From Bin87 sp965204395 (GTDB lineage: Bacteria > Chloroflexota > Dehalococcoidia > Lucifugimonadales > UBA3495), in NCBI GenBank assembly GCA_965204395.1, contig OZ241987.1, positions 1,984,001-2,048,000 of the forward strand: DNA of 64,000 bases, read 5' to 3'. The stretch's first letter is position 1. Every line of letters begins with the position of its first letter. A model generated the notes under the pieces. It was not told where the DNA came from, did no database searches, and saw nothing but the letters and a program-made list of their open reading frames with translations. This document shows, in pieces, positions 1 through 7,817 of this stretch. The position numbers and the translations under genes were made by a program.

Positions 1-269
1 AACCCGCCCTCGGGGTCGATGTCGGTGGTGATGCAGGGCAGGGCTACCGCAAGGTCGAACGTGAGGTCTGGGAATCTGTGCACCACGTTGGCCAGGTTTT
101 CCAGGTTGGGTCGCCAGGCGTTGCCCTCACCCGATTCGGCGGCGCCGAGGTAGGTCTGTCGCAGTTCGACGTGGCCTGCGCCGCGCGAGTGGGCTTCCGC
201 GATCAGGTCGCCCAATTCGGCATCGTCAATCTGGTTGCGCCAGGAGTTCGTTATCGCGCCGTAGATCAT
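1..269 (-). CDS. Sugar phosphate isomerase/epimerase-like TIM-barrel protein, 5' part only
   Basis: The minus strand reads open from an ATG at 269 to the window edge, giving 89 codons of a gene whose 3' end lies outside. The translation begins MIYGAITNSWRNQIDDAELG and continues with a helix-strand pattern including GHVELRQTYLG, typical of the first beta-alpha units of xylose isomerase-like TIM barrels. A good Shine-Dalgarno sequence (GGAGGG) sits about 5 bases before the ATG. Family assignment rests on N-terminal pattern only; the metal-binding residues would be in the missing part. A substrate cannot be named. Confidence 0.6.
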   Translation of the reverse strand, partial: MIYGAITNSWRNQIDDAELGDLIAEAHSRGAGHVELRQTYLGAAESGEGNAWRPNLENLANVVHRFPDLTFDLAVALPCITTDIDPEGG

Positions 270-387
270 GGTAACCCTCCCCGTGTAAGGCGGCGTTGCA
301 TCGGCGGAAACTATACCGCATTTGCGGCGCTGATGGACAGTTGCCGAGCGGGCGACGGGCTGCTTTCTGCGGCGGCTTCGGCGATGT

Positions 388-725
388 GGGAGAAATTTAC
401 ATGGACACAACCGCCAGAGGCGGACCTGCGGCAGGATGAAGTATTGGGGTGAGATGGTGGAGATTTTTGGGAAATCCTGCTCATTTCCGCTCGTTTCGGC
501 TCATTTGAGTAGGGCGGTGGGGTGGGTGGTGGGGTTGGATGGGGGTGGCGAGGGTGGTTTTGGTGGCGATAATCATGGTTTTGGCGGAGCGGCATTTGGA
601 GTTGGAGATTGGACGGGTCTGGGGTTGGGCGACGGGTTGGATCCGGGCGGTCGGGTAGTTGCAGGGCGGTTGGATAGTTGGATGGTAGGGATGGATGGAG
701 AGTAAGGGCAAGGGGGAAGTGTCAC
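388..725 (+). repeat. G-rich dispersed repeat, copy 1
   Basis: A strongly G-over-C stretch whose sequence matches, with many substitutions, the reverse complement of about 26150-26490. Shared blocks include CTCATTTCCGCTC, a TCATTTGAGT block, GGTTTTGGCGG and the closing AAGGGGGAAGTGTCA. The 5' end (AAATTTACATGGA) resembles the start of the inverted repeat that flanks the GxxExxY gene near 49130. No coding function is apparent. Confidence 0.7.
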
Positions 726-752
726 TCATGCGCACCCAGTTTCACTTGAATC

Positions 753-865
753 GTCGTTGCGAGCCAAGCACGGCAATCTCGTCGGGGCGACTGGCGTAAC
801 CACGGGTGCGAGATTTGCGATCCGTCAGAGGCGGACTGGGCTTCTCGCGATGACAAACTGGGTAC
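753..865. repeat. Imperfect palindromic repeat of the GCGAG-GCAATCTCGTC type
   Basis: Two arms, one reading GTTGCGAGCC...GGCAATCTCGTC and the other GCGAGATTTGCGAT...CTTCTCGCGATGAC, form an imperfect inverted repeat about 110 bases long just upstream of the pterin dehydratase promoter. A CCGTCAGAGGCGGA unit is embedded in the second arm. It does not code and probably belongs to a genome-wide family. Confidence 0.5.
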
Positions 866-955
866 GCGTGAGCCCGCGCATAGGCGCTGGGGCGCGGAGG
901 ATCGAGTGGCCCTATGCTAGAATTAGCGCAAATTTCCGAAATTGGAGGCCGCAGA

Positions 956-1312
956 ATGGCCGAACTTTACAGTGAACGATGCACCGCCTGCCGGCGGGAT
1001 TCTCCCCACGTTACCGGGGCTGAAGTTGCTGAATTGCATCCCGCAGTCAACGACTGGGCGATGATCGACGAGGCCGGCATACCCAAACTGGACCGCCAGT
1101 TCAAGTTCAGCAACTTTGTGCAGGCCCTGGAATTCACCAACGCGCTGGGCGAGATGGCCGAGTCCGAAGGACACCATCCGCGCCTGACCACCGAGTGGGG
1201 CCGCGTCAGCGTAACCTGGTGGACGCACAAGATCCGCAACCTGCACCGCAACGATTTCATCATGGCGGCCAAGACCGACCAGCTATACGCCGAGCATGCG
1301 CCGGCGGAGTGA
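956..1312 (+). CDS. 4a-hydroxytetrahydrobiopterin dehydratase (pterin-4a-carbinolamine dehydratase)
   Basis: A 118-residue protein that should dehydrate 4a-carbinolamine pterin to the quinonoid dihydropterin in the cytoplasm, recycling the cofactor of aromatic amino acid hydroxylases. The family signature is clear: ESEGHHPRLTTEWGRVSVTW carries the catalytic histidine pair HHP followed by W and a second W at the usual spacing. The length suits this family, normally about 95-120 residues. The ATG at 956 is preferred over an upstream in-frame ATG at 914 because GGAG lies just before it. An extended -10 candidate lies at 915-923. The next gene starts one base after the stop, so the two may be co-transcribed. 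No aromatic hydroxylase is seen nearby. Confidence 0.9.
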   Translation: MAELYSERCTACRRDSPHVTGAEVAELHPAVNDWAMIDEAGIPKLDRQFKFSNFVQALEFTNALGEMAESEGHHPRLTTEWGRVSVTWWTHKIRNLHRNDFIMAAKTDQLYAEHAPAE

Positions 1313-1313
1313 C

Positions 1314-1796
1314 ATGGACCTGAACACTAGGAAGGAACGGTTTTCGCTCGCTTACATCAACGCGGTGGCCACGTATGCAGATTGCGAGGTGATTGAGCCG
1401 AAGGTGGATCGAAGGAGCGTGGATGGGATTCTGAAAAGGGCTACGATCTCAGAAACCATTGGGTTCCAGGCCAAGGCTACGTCGCAAGACTTTTTGAGCA
1501 GAGACGGGCATGCGGTACATTTTCCGTTGCCAATACGCGATTACAATAACCTTCGAGTGGAAAAGCATCCTTTCATCCTGATTGTTGTTCTCTTGCCGGA
1601 CGAAGAAACCGAATGGTTGACGCAAACTGATGACAAACTTTGCTTACGCCACTGCAGTTATTGGCTCTCTTTGGTGGGGCACAACCCCGTGCTTAACCGC
1701 AACAGCGTGACGGTTCGTATTCCGAAGACCAACGTATTCAGCAGTGCGCAGTTAACCGACATGATGGATAAAGTGGCGACGGGTGAAACACTATGA
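1314..1796 (+). CDS. DUF4365 domain protein
   Basis: A 160-residue protein of the DUF4365 type. Its N-terminus (RKERFSLAYINAVATYADCE) has the conserved helix, followed by VDRRSVDGILKR and the GFQAKAT strand that usually forms the core of a PD-(D/E)XK-like fold (D and QxK-like positions). The domain occurs alone or in defence-type neighbourhoods; its biochemical role is not established. It starts one base after the pterin dehydratase stop and overlaps the next gene by four bases (ATGA), so the next small protein is its likely partner. Its third-codon positions are less GC-rich than in neighbouring enzymes, consistent with recent transfer. Confidence 0.7.
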   Translation: MDLNTRKERFSLAYINAVATYADCEVIEPKVDRRSVDGILKRATISETIGFQAKATSQDFLSRDGHAVHFPLPIRDYNNLRVEKHPFILIVVLLPDEETEWLTQTDDKLCLRHCSYWLSLVGHNPVLNRNSVTVRIPKTNVFSSAQLTDMMDKVATGETL

Positions 1797-2101
1797 AGGT
1801 GCAAATTCGGGACAAAGAGGCGATGGAGTCTCTGACAATTGCGAACCTGCGGGCATACCTGGAGGCTCACGGATGGGGTGATGAGCGCCCCTGGGGGTCG
1901 TGGTCCACGATTCTCAGCAAGGAGGAGCGGGGCAAGATATGGGAGGTTGCCGTCCCTAATGAGGCCGGGGGCCTCCTCTACGCCGAAAGCGTGGCCGACA
2001 TCATCGCAACGCTGGCCGATACCGAGGACAGGTCGCAGTTGGACGTGTATTACGACCTTCTCGGCGGCCCATCCGACGCGACGAAGCAAGTCGTGTCCTG
2101 A
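1793..2101 (+). CDS. Small acidic protein translationally coupled to the DUF4365 protein
   Basis: A 102-residue protein starting in an ATGA overlap with the DUF4365 gene. The sequence MKVQIRDKEAMESLTIANLR then predicts a helix and a strand-rich middle (WGSWSTILSKEERGKIWEVA) and ends with an acidic C-terminal helix. I do not recognise a named family. The tight coupling suggests an obligatory partner of DUF4365, such as an immunity or regulatory subunit, but that is inference from position. Confidence 0.6.
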   Translation: MKVQIRDKEAMESLTIANLRAYLEAHGWGDERPWGSWSTILSKEERGKIWEVAVPNEAGGLLYAESVADIIATLADTEDRSQLDVYYDLLGGPSDATKQVVS

Positions 2102-2134
2102 TGAGTTGGTGTTCCCCCCAACCTTGAAACTGTA

Positions 2135-2152
2135 GTGGTCCGAGTGGACCAC
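2135..2152. promoter_or_regulatory. Perfect 7-bp inverted repeat upstream of an LLM oxidoreductase gene
   Basis: GTGGTCC and GGACCAC are separated by four bases (GAGT) about 42 bases before the ATG of the oxidoreductase at 2194. The symmetry, size and position fit an operator for a dimeric repressor of the GntR, TetR or MarR type. No regulator gene is adjacent, so the binding protein is unknown. Confidence 0.45.
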
Positions 2153-2193
2153 CGAATCACAGTGCAACCATATCCTGACAGGAGCCACCACAC

Positions 2194-3216
2194 ATGAGAG
2201 TTGTTTATTCACTGAGATCGCGGGATTTTGACGGCGTGGCCGCAGAGGCCGCTTGGGCGGAGTCAATGGGGTACGACGGCGTGTCCACCAACGAGACGAC
2301 GCACGACTCTTTCCTGCCCCTGGCGGTGGCGGCAACATCCACCAGCCGAGTTACGCTGGAGACCCACGTTGCTATTGCCTTCCCGCGCTCGCCCATGGTG
2401 GTGGCCTACACCGCCCGCGATCTGCAGGACGGCAGCAACGGCCGGTTCCGCCTGGGCTTGGGCACGCAGGTCAAGGGACATATCGAACGCCGGTTTTCCA
2501 CACGTTGGACCGGCTCGGCGGGTTCGCGACTGCGCGAGTACGTGCAGTCGTTGAGGGCCATCTGGAACTGCTGGGATACCGGCAGCAACCTGGAATACCA
2601 GGGGGACTTCTACCAGTTCTCGCTGATGACGCCGTTTTTCAGCCCAGGACCCAGCGAATACAACCCGCCCGAGGTGTACACCGCGGCCGTGAACGGGTAC
2701 AACTGCCTGGTGGCCGGCGAGATCAGCGACGGGCTGATGCTGCACAGCCTTACCTCTCCCGAGTACATCCGACAGGTGGTGCAGCCCAACGTGGCTGAAG
2801 GCGCTCGGCGGGCCGGCCGCAACCCGGATGACGTGAACATTGTGGGCGGCGGGTTTATCGTGACCGGACCAAACCGGGAAGCGATCCGGCAGCAGGCCGA
2901 GGAAACCCGGCGTCGCATATCCTTCTACTCGTCCACCCGCACCTACTTCCCGGTGCTGGAGTGCCACGGCTTCGAGGACATCGGCACGGAGTTGCACCGG
3001 CTGTCCCGCGAAGGCAAGTGGGACGAGATGCCCGGCCTGGTGCCTGACGAAATGCTCCACGCCTTTGCCACGATTGGTGAGTACGATGAAATCGCCGGCA
3101 AGTTTAGGGAAAAGTATGGAGACTTGGTGGACGAGATGCACTTTTCGATTCACACGTCGGACAACGCCGAGCAGGAGCAGTTGCGCCGCATCGTGCGGGA
3201 CTTGCAAGAACTGTAG
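2194..3216 (+). CDS. LLM-class flavin-dependent oxidoreductase
   Basis: A 340-residue luciferase-like TIM-barrel enzyme expected to use FMN or F420 as a soluble dehydrogenase or monooxygenase. Family marks are the N-terminal GVAAEAAWAESMGYDGVSTN pattern, the LPLAVAATSTSRVTLETHVA segment, and GRFRLGLGTQVKGHIERRF with the LGxGTQ loop. The length is normal. GGAG precedes the ATG and a perfect inverted repeat (2135-2152) lies upstream, so expression may be controlled by a local repressor. Substrate cannot be inferred; the window holds a second, distant paralogue at 22128-23069. Confidence 0.85.
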   Translation: MRVVYSLRSRDFDGVAAEAAWAESMGYDGVSTNETTHDSFLPLAVAATSTSRVTLETHVAIAFPRSPMVVAYTARDLQDGSNGRFRLGLGTQVKGHIERRFSTRWTGSAGSRLREYVQSLRAIWNCWDTGSNLEYQGDFYQFSLMTPFFSPGPSEYNPPEVYTAAVNGYNCLVAGEISDGLMLHSLTSPEYIRQVVQPNVAEGARRAGRNPDDVNIVGGGFIVTGPNREAIRQQAEETRRRISFYSSTRTYFPVLECHGFEDIGTELHRLSREGKWDEMPGLVPDEMLHAFATIGEYDEIAGKFREKYGDLVDEMHFSIHTSDNAEQEQLRRIVRDLQEL

Positions 3217-3225
3217 CGGCGAACG

Positions 3226-4002
3226 TTGATTGGGGAATATCCAACGAAGGTTGAGCCGGACTTCCAACGGTTCAAGTTGGGCAGCGAATCGGAGCTGACC
3301 TACCGCCTGAAGTGGGAAGCCTGGGAATGGCTGTATTGTGTGGCCGGCTGCCGCTGTATCGGACTGGAGGTGCGGCTGCAAGGGCCGTGGGGTTCCATTG
3401 TGGACGTGGTAGGAGTTGGGCCCGCCAACGCGATCTACGTGGTTGAGGTCAAGGTGTCCCGCTCGGACTTTTCGCGGGACAACCATACGGAGGCAGATAT
3501 TGCCCGACTACGCAAGCGCGCCGACTCCTTGGCGCGGCGGATCGAGTTGGCCGATGCGCCAGCCTATCGCACATCCGCCGGCGACCTGGAACGCTTGGTT
3601 GGGGAGCAGGAAAGGTTGCGAGAAAGATTGGCAACCGTGTCCACCAAGTTCCATGATCCGCGATTTCTGAGTATCGCGGACTACCACTACATCATGGCGC
3701 CCCGGGGCGTGGTGCTGGCGGAGAGGCTCCCTGATGGATGGGGACTGCTGCAACCGGGTCCGGAGGAGGTCGTGGCAGCGCCGGCCAAGAGTGTTCGCAA
3801 GAATGGCGGGATAATGTCCAACGTGTTCCGGGCGGTGGCGCGGGCCAACGCCGCGGCGATGATGCGGGCCCACGGGGTGCGGTTCGGCAGCGAGGGCGCG
3901 GAGTTTCCCCGCCCGGGCGAGGAACGATTGCCCGCATACGTTAGTCGCGAACAACCGACGGATGCCAAAGCATCTGAGTTGACGGAGGAGAGTTATGCCT
4001 GA
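3226..4002 (+). CDS. MmcB-like PD-(D/E)XK nuclease-fold protein
   Basis: A 258-residue protein. Residues about 55-85 read GSIVDVVGVGPANAIYVVEV followed by KVSRSDFSRD; this D...EVK...SDFxxD arrangement is the core of MmcB-like and related PD-(D/E)XK folds, here with aspartate, glutamate and lysine all present. A charged helical insertion (about 90-150, RLRKRADSLARRIELAD...) separates it from a C-terminal part that begins DPRFLSIADYHYIMAPRGVV. It may act on DNA, but a repair role is only inferred by family resemblance. The start is probably TTG at 3226, with no strong ribosome site; it overlaps the next gene by 8 bases. Confidence 0.6.
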   Translation: MIGEYPTKVEPDFQRFKLGSESELTYRLKWEAWEWLYCVAGCRCIGLEVRLQGPWGSIVDVVGVGPANAIYVVEVKVSRSDFSRDNHTEADIARLRKRADSLARRIELADAPAYRTSAGDLERLVGEQERLRERLATVSTKFHDPRFLSIADYHYIMAPRGVVLAERLPDGWGLLQPGPEEVVAAPAKSVRKNGGIMSNVFRAVARANAAAMMRAHGVRFGSEGAEFPRPGEERLPAYVSREQPTDAKASELTEESYA

Positions 4003-4600
4003 CGTAAGGATTGACCCGACCCAGACCGCGCTTCTGATCCAGGACATGCAGAACGAGTTGATCAAGGGCGGCGCCATGCCGGTGCAGCCGTATACGGGTG
4101 AGGAGATCATCGACAACATCGTACGGCTGCTGGAGAAGGCCCGGGCCGTTGGGATGCCGGTGATTTACGTGGTGGTCAACCGCCGGCCTGACCGCAGGGA
4201 TGCGCCACGCCCACCCTTCGGAGCGCCGGCCAGCGCGGCGGACGCAGGGCCGCGCCTGACCGCAGGATCTCACGACGCGGAGGTTGTGTCGGAGTTGGCT
4301 CCGGGGCCCGAGGACCCGGTGGTCATCAAGCACACCACCAGCCCGTTCAACACGACGGACATCGAGGTGTACCTGCGGCGGTTCGGGATCACCACGCTGA
4401 TCCTGACCGGCTACTCCACGACGGGCGTGGTGGAAGGGTCTTTGAGGGACGCACGGGACAAGGACTACGACTGCATCGTGGTGCGCGACTGCTGTGCTGC
4501 GGGCACGTCCACCGAGCACGACGTGTGCATGGATATCATCTTCCCCCGTATGGCGTGGGTGGCGACGGCGGACGAGGTGATCGGAGCGATAGATGGTTAA
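3995..4600 (+). CDS. Isochorismatase-family hydrolase lacking the catalytic cysteine
   Basis: A 201-residue alpha/beta hydrolase of the isochorismatase superfamily. D17 (LLIQDMQNE) and K112 (VVIKHTTSPF) of the usual Asp-Lys-Cys triad are present, but the position normally holding the nucleophilic cysteine (family pattern ATNVCVEST) reads STTGVVEGS, giving valine at residue 145. So nicotinamidase-type or N-carbamoyl hydrolase chemistry is unlikely; isochorismatase-like vinyl ether hydrolysis or a non-catalytic role is possible. A strong GGAGG ribosome site precedes the ATG, which overlaps the end of the upstream gene by 8 bases, implying co-translation. Confidence 0.8.
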   Translation: MPDVRIDPTQTALLIQDMQNELIKGGAMPVQPYTGEEIIDNIVRLLEKARAVGMPVIYVVVNRRPDRRDAPRPPFGAPASAADAGPRLTAGSHDAEVVSELAPGPEDPVVIKHTTSPFNTTDIEVYLRRFGITTLILTGYSTTGVVEGSLRDARDKDYDCIVVRDCCAAGTSTEHDVCMDIIFPRMAWVATADEVIGAIDG

Positions 4601-4627
4601 GGTTGGTGGGTCGGGAGCGGTCGTTTA

Positions 4628-5458
4628 TTACTCCGCGGACCGTTCTCGGTTTACCAGCGGATGCCAATGCACCTGCCCGCTGTCAATGGCGCCTTGAATT
4701 CGGTGATCGTTGCGAACGCTGGCGATGGCCGCAAGGGCAGAGTGGCCCGTGAATCGCGTAAGGAATCCGGCGTTGCGAATCGCCCGACGAGTGTCTCGCT
4801 CGTCTGCGGAGTTGGAGACTTCCACAGCGATGTAGTTGGTAGCCCTACCTGCATCGACTGTTTCGATTACCAAATCGGCGCGTCGGAAACTTTGCAATTG
4901 TGATGTCGGTATTCCCGTCGTATCCGCTGTCCGCAGGAGATCCCTCAAGTCATCCCAAGTCAGGACCCGAACCAGTTGGAATCCCATATTCTCAGCGATG
5001 AAATCGGCTTCGCGAATGGCGCTGTTGCGGGCGTATTCGCCCCGCATGTTTGAGATGTCATCCTCGATCCTGTCGAACCGCGCGTCGGTCCGCTCCATGA
5101 AGCCTTCCACTCGGGCATTGAACTGGCGCTGGTCTTCGTTGAACCGCCGCTGCTCATCGTTGAACCGCCGCTGGTCTGCGATGAATTCCTTCGTGTCGGC
5201 GTTGAACTGGCGTTGGTCTTCATTGAACTCGAGCTGGTTTTCGTGGAACTGGCGGAGTTCCCCGATGGCTTGCTGGGTTTCTGACTGAAACTGCTCGGTG
5301 CTCGCCGCGAAACGGTCGAAACGGGCGGGCAGGTTCAGCAACTCCTCGGTGAGGATTTCACGGCGCACGGCTTCCTTCCACTCCGGGTTTTCGCGGAGCA
5401 CGCGCAGCAAGTCTTCCGATGTACTTATTGTGACCATGGTAGCCTCGCTGCTACCCAT
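4628..5458 (-). CDS. Coiled-coil protein with C-terminal nuclease-like domain (DUF3782-type)
   Basis: A 276-residue protein (269 if it starts at the ATG at 5437, which is equally plausible). Residues about 70-125 are a coiled coil built of near-identical seven-residue units of the form DQRRFNE, repeated about seven times, so the hydrophobic phenylalanine recurs every heptad. The C-terminal domain contains FRRADLVIETVDA and NYIAVEVSNSADERDTRRA, a D...ExS pattern resembling the restriction-endonuclease-like fold of the DUF3782 family. The function is unknown. The heptad repeat array at about 5105-5260 could expand or contract by slippage. Confidence 0.6.
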   Translation of the reverse strand: MGSSEATMVTISTSEDLLRVLRENPEWKEAVRREILTEELLNLPARFDRFAASTEQFQSETQQAIGELRQFHENQLEFNEDQRQFNADTKEFIADQRRFNDEQRRFNEDQRQFNARVEGFMERTDARFDRIEDDISNMRGEYARNSAIREADFIAENMGFQLVRVLTWDDLRDLLRTADTTGIPTSQLQSFRRADLVIETVDAGRATNYIAVEVSNSADERDTRRAIRNAGFLTRFTGHSALAAIASVRNDHRIQGAIDSGQVHWHPLVNRERSAE

Positions 5459-5478
5459 TATACGTTACGGGCCGGTGA

Positions 5479-6291
5479 TTAGCGGTTGAGGAGCCACCAT
5501 TCGTCGGAGCCAAGATTGAACGGGATGCGGCGGAAGCCCTCGGCAAACGGGACGCCGCAGCGTTCGCCCTGGAGGCGTGAGCCCTCGGTCATGCGGTCCA
5601 GGCGCTGGGACCGGGTACGCGCGCTGATCTGGGATGCGTGCTTGCTCAACGCCTCGGCCTTCATCAGGATGTGCTCTTCGGTGATGGATATGAAGGTGTC
5701 GGGGCGTTCGGAACCCCAGAGCAGGGCCTCGCGTACCTGGTGGGGTTCCAGTCCTTCCTCGGTGATCTGCTCGGGGAAGTCCAGATAGCTCCAGGCGTAG
5801 GAGAATGCTGCGTCCAGGGCGGCCTGGCCGCTGTGGCGGTGGTCGCGGTGCGTGTGGGAAGTCACGCGGTAGGGGTCGATGCCGAATACCACCTCGGGCT
5901 TATGCTTGCGGATCTGGCGCACGACCTCGCCACGGTACTCGTGGGTGTCCTCCAGTTCCCCGTCGCCGTAACGGAGGAACACGACCTCGGCGACGCCCAG
6001 CACGTTGGAGGCGTTTTTCTGCTCGACCTCGCGGGTGGCGGCCAGCGTTTCGGGAGTGAAGGAGCGATCACCGGTGCCCTTGTTGCCGTTGGTGCACATG
6101 AGTATGACGACCTTGGTGTCCGACTCGGCAATCCACTTGGCCATGGTTGCGCCGCAGCCGCCCTCGGCGTCGTCGGGGTGGGGAGTCACCACCAGCGCAC
6201 ATCGCGGCGCTTCGGTCATCACTATGGGTTCGGGAGCGTATTCTTGGTTGGGAAAGCCCCACCCGTCGATTCCGTGGGGTCTGCTGGTCAT
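5479..6291 (-). CDS. PIG-L family zinc deacetylase 1
   Basis: A 270-residue LmbE/PIG-L type hydrolase, expected to remove acetyl from an N-acetylglucosaminyl or similar amide. Near the N-terminus VVTPHPDDAEGGCGATMAKW gives the zinc motif HPDDAE; the second part of the site is the THRDHRHSG segment. The ATG at 6291 (MTSRPHGIDGW) is chosen because it has GGAG upstream and because longer versions run through the palindromic repeat at 6349-6377. A second PIG-L protein lies at 13392-14204; the two are only distantly similar. No mycothiol or bacillithiol operon is visible, so the substrate is open. Confidence 0.88.
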   Translation of the reverse strand: MTSRPHGIDGWGFPNQEYAPEPIVMTEAPRCALVVTPHPDDAEGGCGATMAKWIAESDTKVVILMCTNGNKGTGDRSFTPETLAATREVEQKNASNVLGVAEVVFLRYGDGELEDTHEYRGEVVRQIRKHKPEVVFGIDPYRVTSHTHRDHRHSGQAALDAAFSYAWSYLDFPEQITEEGLEPHQVREALLWGSERPDTFISITEEHILMKAEALSKHASQISARTRSQRLDRMTEGSRLQGERCGVPFAEGFRRIPFNLGSDEWWLLNR

Positions 6292-6348
6292 GGTGAAACT
6301 CCGTGGGATGTTGTACGTGTTGGGGGCCCGGCCGTTTGGACGCAATGG

Positions 6349-6377
6349 GTAGGGGCGGGTTTCAAACCCGCCCCTAC
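6349..6377. repeat. Palindromic repeat, family A
   Basis: A perfect inverted repeat with arms GTAGGGGCGGGTTT and AAACCCGCCCCTAC around one central base. Further copies or variants are at 8031, 19010, 38039, 44468, 56363, 58222 and 59343. All lie between genes. It would form a strong hairpin in RNA but lacks a T-run, so it is more likely a dispersed repeat than a terminator. Confidence 0.85.
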
Positions 6378-6398
6378 GGTACGGGGCATGTTGAGAGG

Positions 6399-7817
6399 TT
6401 AGCCGCCGAGGTGGAAGACGACCATCTTGAGTTCGGACATTTCCTCGATGGCGTAGGCGGGGCCTTCCTTGCCCATACCACTGTCCTTGAGGCCGCCGTA
6501 GGGCATGACGTCGGCGCGCCACTGGGGCGAGGAGTTGATGTGCAGGTTGCCGGAGTGGACTTCCTGGGCGAACTTCATGGCCCAGTCAACGTTCTGGGTG
6601 AAGATGCCGGCGGAGAGGCCGAAGCGGGTGTCGTTGGCCTTGGCAATGGCGTCATCGATGTCGTCGAAGGCGCTGACGGCGACGGCGGGTCCGAAGAGTT
6701 CCTCCCTGGATATGAGCATCTCAGGGCGGGCGTCGGCGACGACGGTGGCAGTATGCAGGGTGCCCTCGCGTCCGCCGCCGGCTATCACGCGGGCGCCCTG
6801 GCCCACGGCCTCGGCGATCCAGCTTTCGACACGCTCGGCATCGGTCTGGCGGATCATGGGGCCCATCTTCACGTCCTCGTCGAAGGGATTGCCCACGCTG
6901 AACTCCTGAGTAGGCTGGACCAAGGCATCCAGCAGGTCGGCGTATATGGTGCGGGCGGCGAAAACGCGCTGGGTGGAGATGCAGACCTGGCCTGCGTTGG
7001 CGAAGCCGCTGGCCACGGTGGCGGCGGCGACCTTCTCGATGTCGGCGTCGGACATGATGATGAGGGGGCTGTTGGAGCCCAGCTCCATGGTGACCTTCTT
7101 GATGCCGGCGTTGCGGCAAATCTGATCGCCGACTTCCATGCTGCCGGTGAAGGTGATCTTGCGGACGTCGGGCGAGCCGGTGATGGCGTCGCCGATCTCA
7201 GCGCCGGAGCCGGTGATGGTCTGGATGGCTTCTTCGGGCAGGCCGGCTTCGAGCAGGATCTCGGTGAGTTTGAGGGCGGACAACGGGGTGTCGCCGGCGG
7301 GCTTGAGGATGACGGCGTTGCCGGCTGCGAGCGCGGGCCCGACCTTGTGGCAGACGAGGTTCAGCGGGAAGTTGAAGGGCGCGATGGCGGCAACGATGCC
7401 CACGGGCACGCGGATGGTGAAGCCGAACTGGCTGACCACGCCGGGCGCGGCGTCAAGGGGAACGGTCTCGCCGTGGAGTCGCTTGGCTTCCTCGGCGGAG
7501 AGGGTGATGGTCTGGATGGCGCGCTGGACTTCGCCGCGGCCTTCGGCGATGACCTTGCCTTCCTCGCGGGTGATGGTCTCGGCCAGGTCGTCGGCGCGCT
7601 CGTCCATGAGGTCTGCGGCACGCTTGAGGATGGTGTAGCGGCGATGGGCCGGCAGCTTGGCCATCACGGCGGCGCCGCGGGACGCGCTGGCGATGGCGGC
7701 TTCGACGTCGGCGGCGGTGCCGCGGGGCACGGTGTCGAACGCGCTCTGGTCGAAGGGATTGATGACGGGCATCTTGTTATCGCGGTCAACCCACTGGCCG
7801 CAGATATACATCTTCAT
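6399..7817 (-). CDS. NAD(P)-dependent aldehyde dehydrogenase
   Basis: A 472-residue enzyme of the aldehyde dehydrogenase superfamily, oxidising an aldehyde to an acid (or acyl-CoA) with NAD(P). The oxyanion asparagine N149 (IAPFNFPLN), the catalytic glutamate E245 (VTMELGSNSP) and the nucleophile C279 (NAGQVCISTQR) are all in place, as is the FTGS turn near 223-226. The length is typical. The start at 7817 has AAGGAGAT upstream; a longer version would add an unlikely arginine-rich tail. Best overall resemblance is to lactaldehyde or glyceraldehyde-3-phosphate type members, but the substrate cannot be fixed from sequence. Confidence 0.92.
   Translation of the reverse strand: MKMYICGQWVDRDNKMPVINPFDQSAFDTVPRGTAADVEAAIASASRGAAVMAKLPAHRRYTILKRAADLMDERADDLAETITREEGKVIAEGRGEVQRAIQTITLSAEEAKRLHGETVPLDAAPGVVSQFGFTIRVPVGIVAAIAPFNFPLNLVCHKVGPALAAGNAVILKPAGDTPLSALKLTEILLEAGLPEEAIQTITGSGAEIGDAITGSPDVRKITFTGSMEVGDQICRNAGIKKVTMELGSNSPLIIMSDADIEKVAAATVASGFANAGQVCISTQRVFAARTIYADLLDALVQPTQEFSVGNPFDEDVKMGPMIRQTDAERVESWIAEAVGQGARVIAGGGREGTLHTATVVADARPEMLISREELFGPAVAVSAFDDIDDAIAKANDTRFGLSAGIFTQNVDWAMKFAQEVHSGNLHINSSPQWRADVMPYGGLKDSGMGKEGPAYAIEEMSELKMVVFHLGG

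Larger units (their letters stand above)
270..955. other. Intergenic stretch made mostly of dispersed repeats
   Basis: I find no convincing gene here. It holds the promoter side of the minus-strand gene ending at 269, a CCGCCAGAGGCGGA palindrome near 410-425, a G-rich dispersed repeat at about 388-725, and at about 750-865 a boilerplate repeat in which a GCGAG...GCAATCTCGTC arm faces a GCGAGATTTGC arm. A possible extended -10 box (TGCTAGAAT, 915-923) precedes the pterin dehydratase gene. ORFs of 60-90 codons in this stretch have repetitive glycine- or proline-rich translations and look accidental. Confidence 0.6.

Noticed and set aside
436..705. Glycine-rich 89-codon ORF in the G-rich repeat
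   Set aside because: The frame is not conserved in the second copy at 26150-26490, so the DNA is a non-coding repeat.
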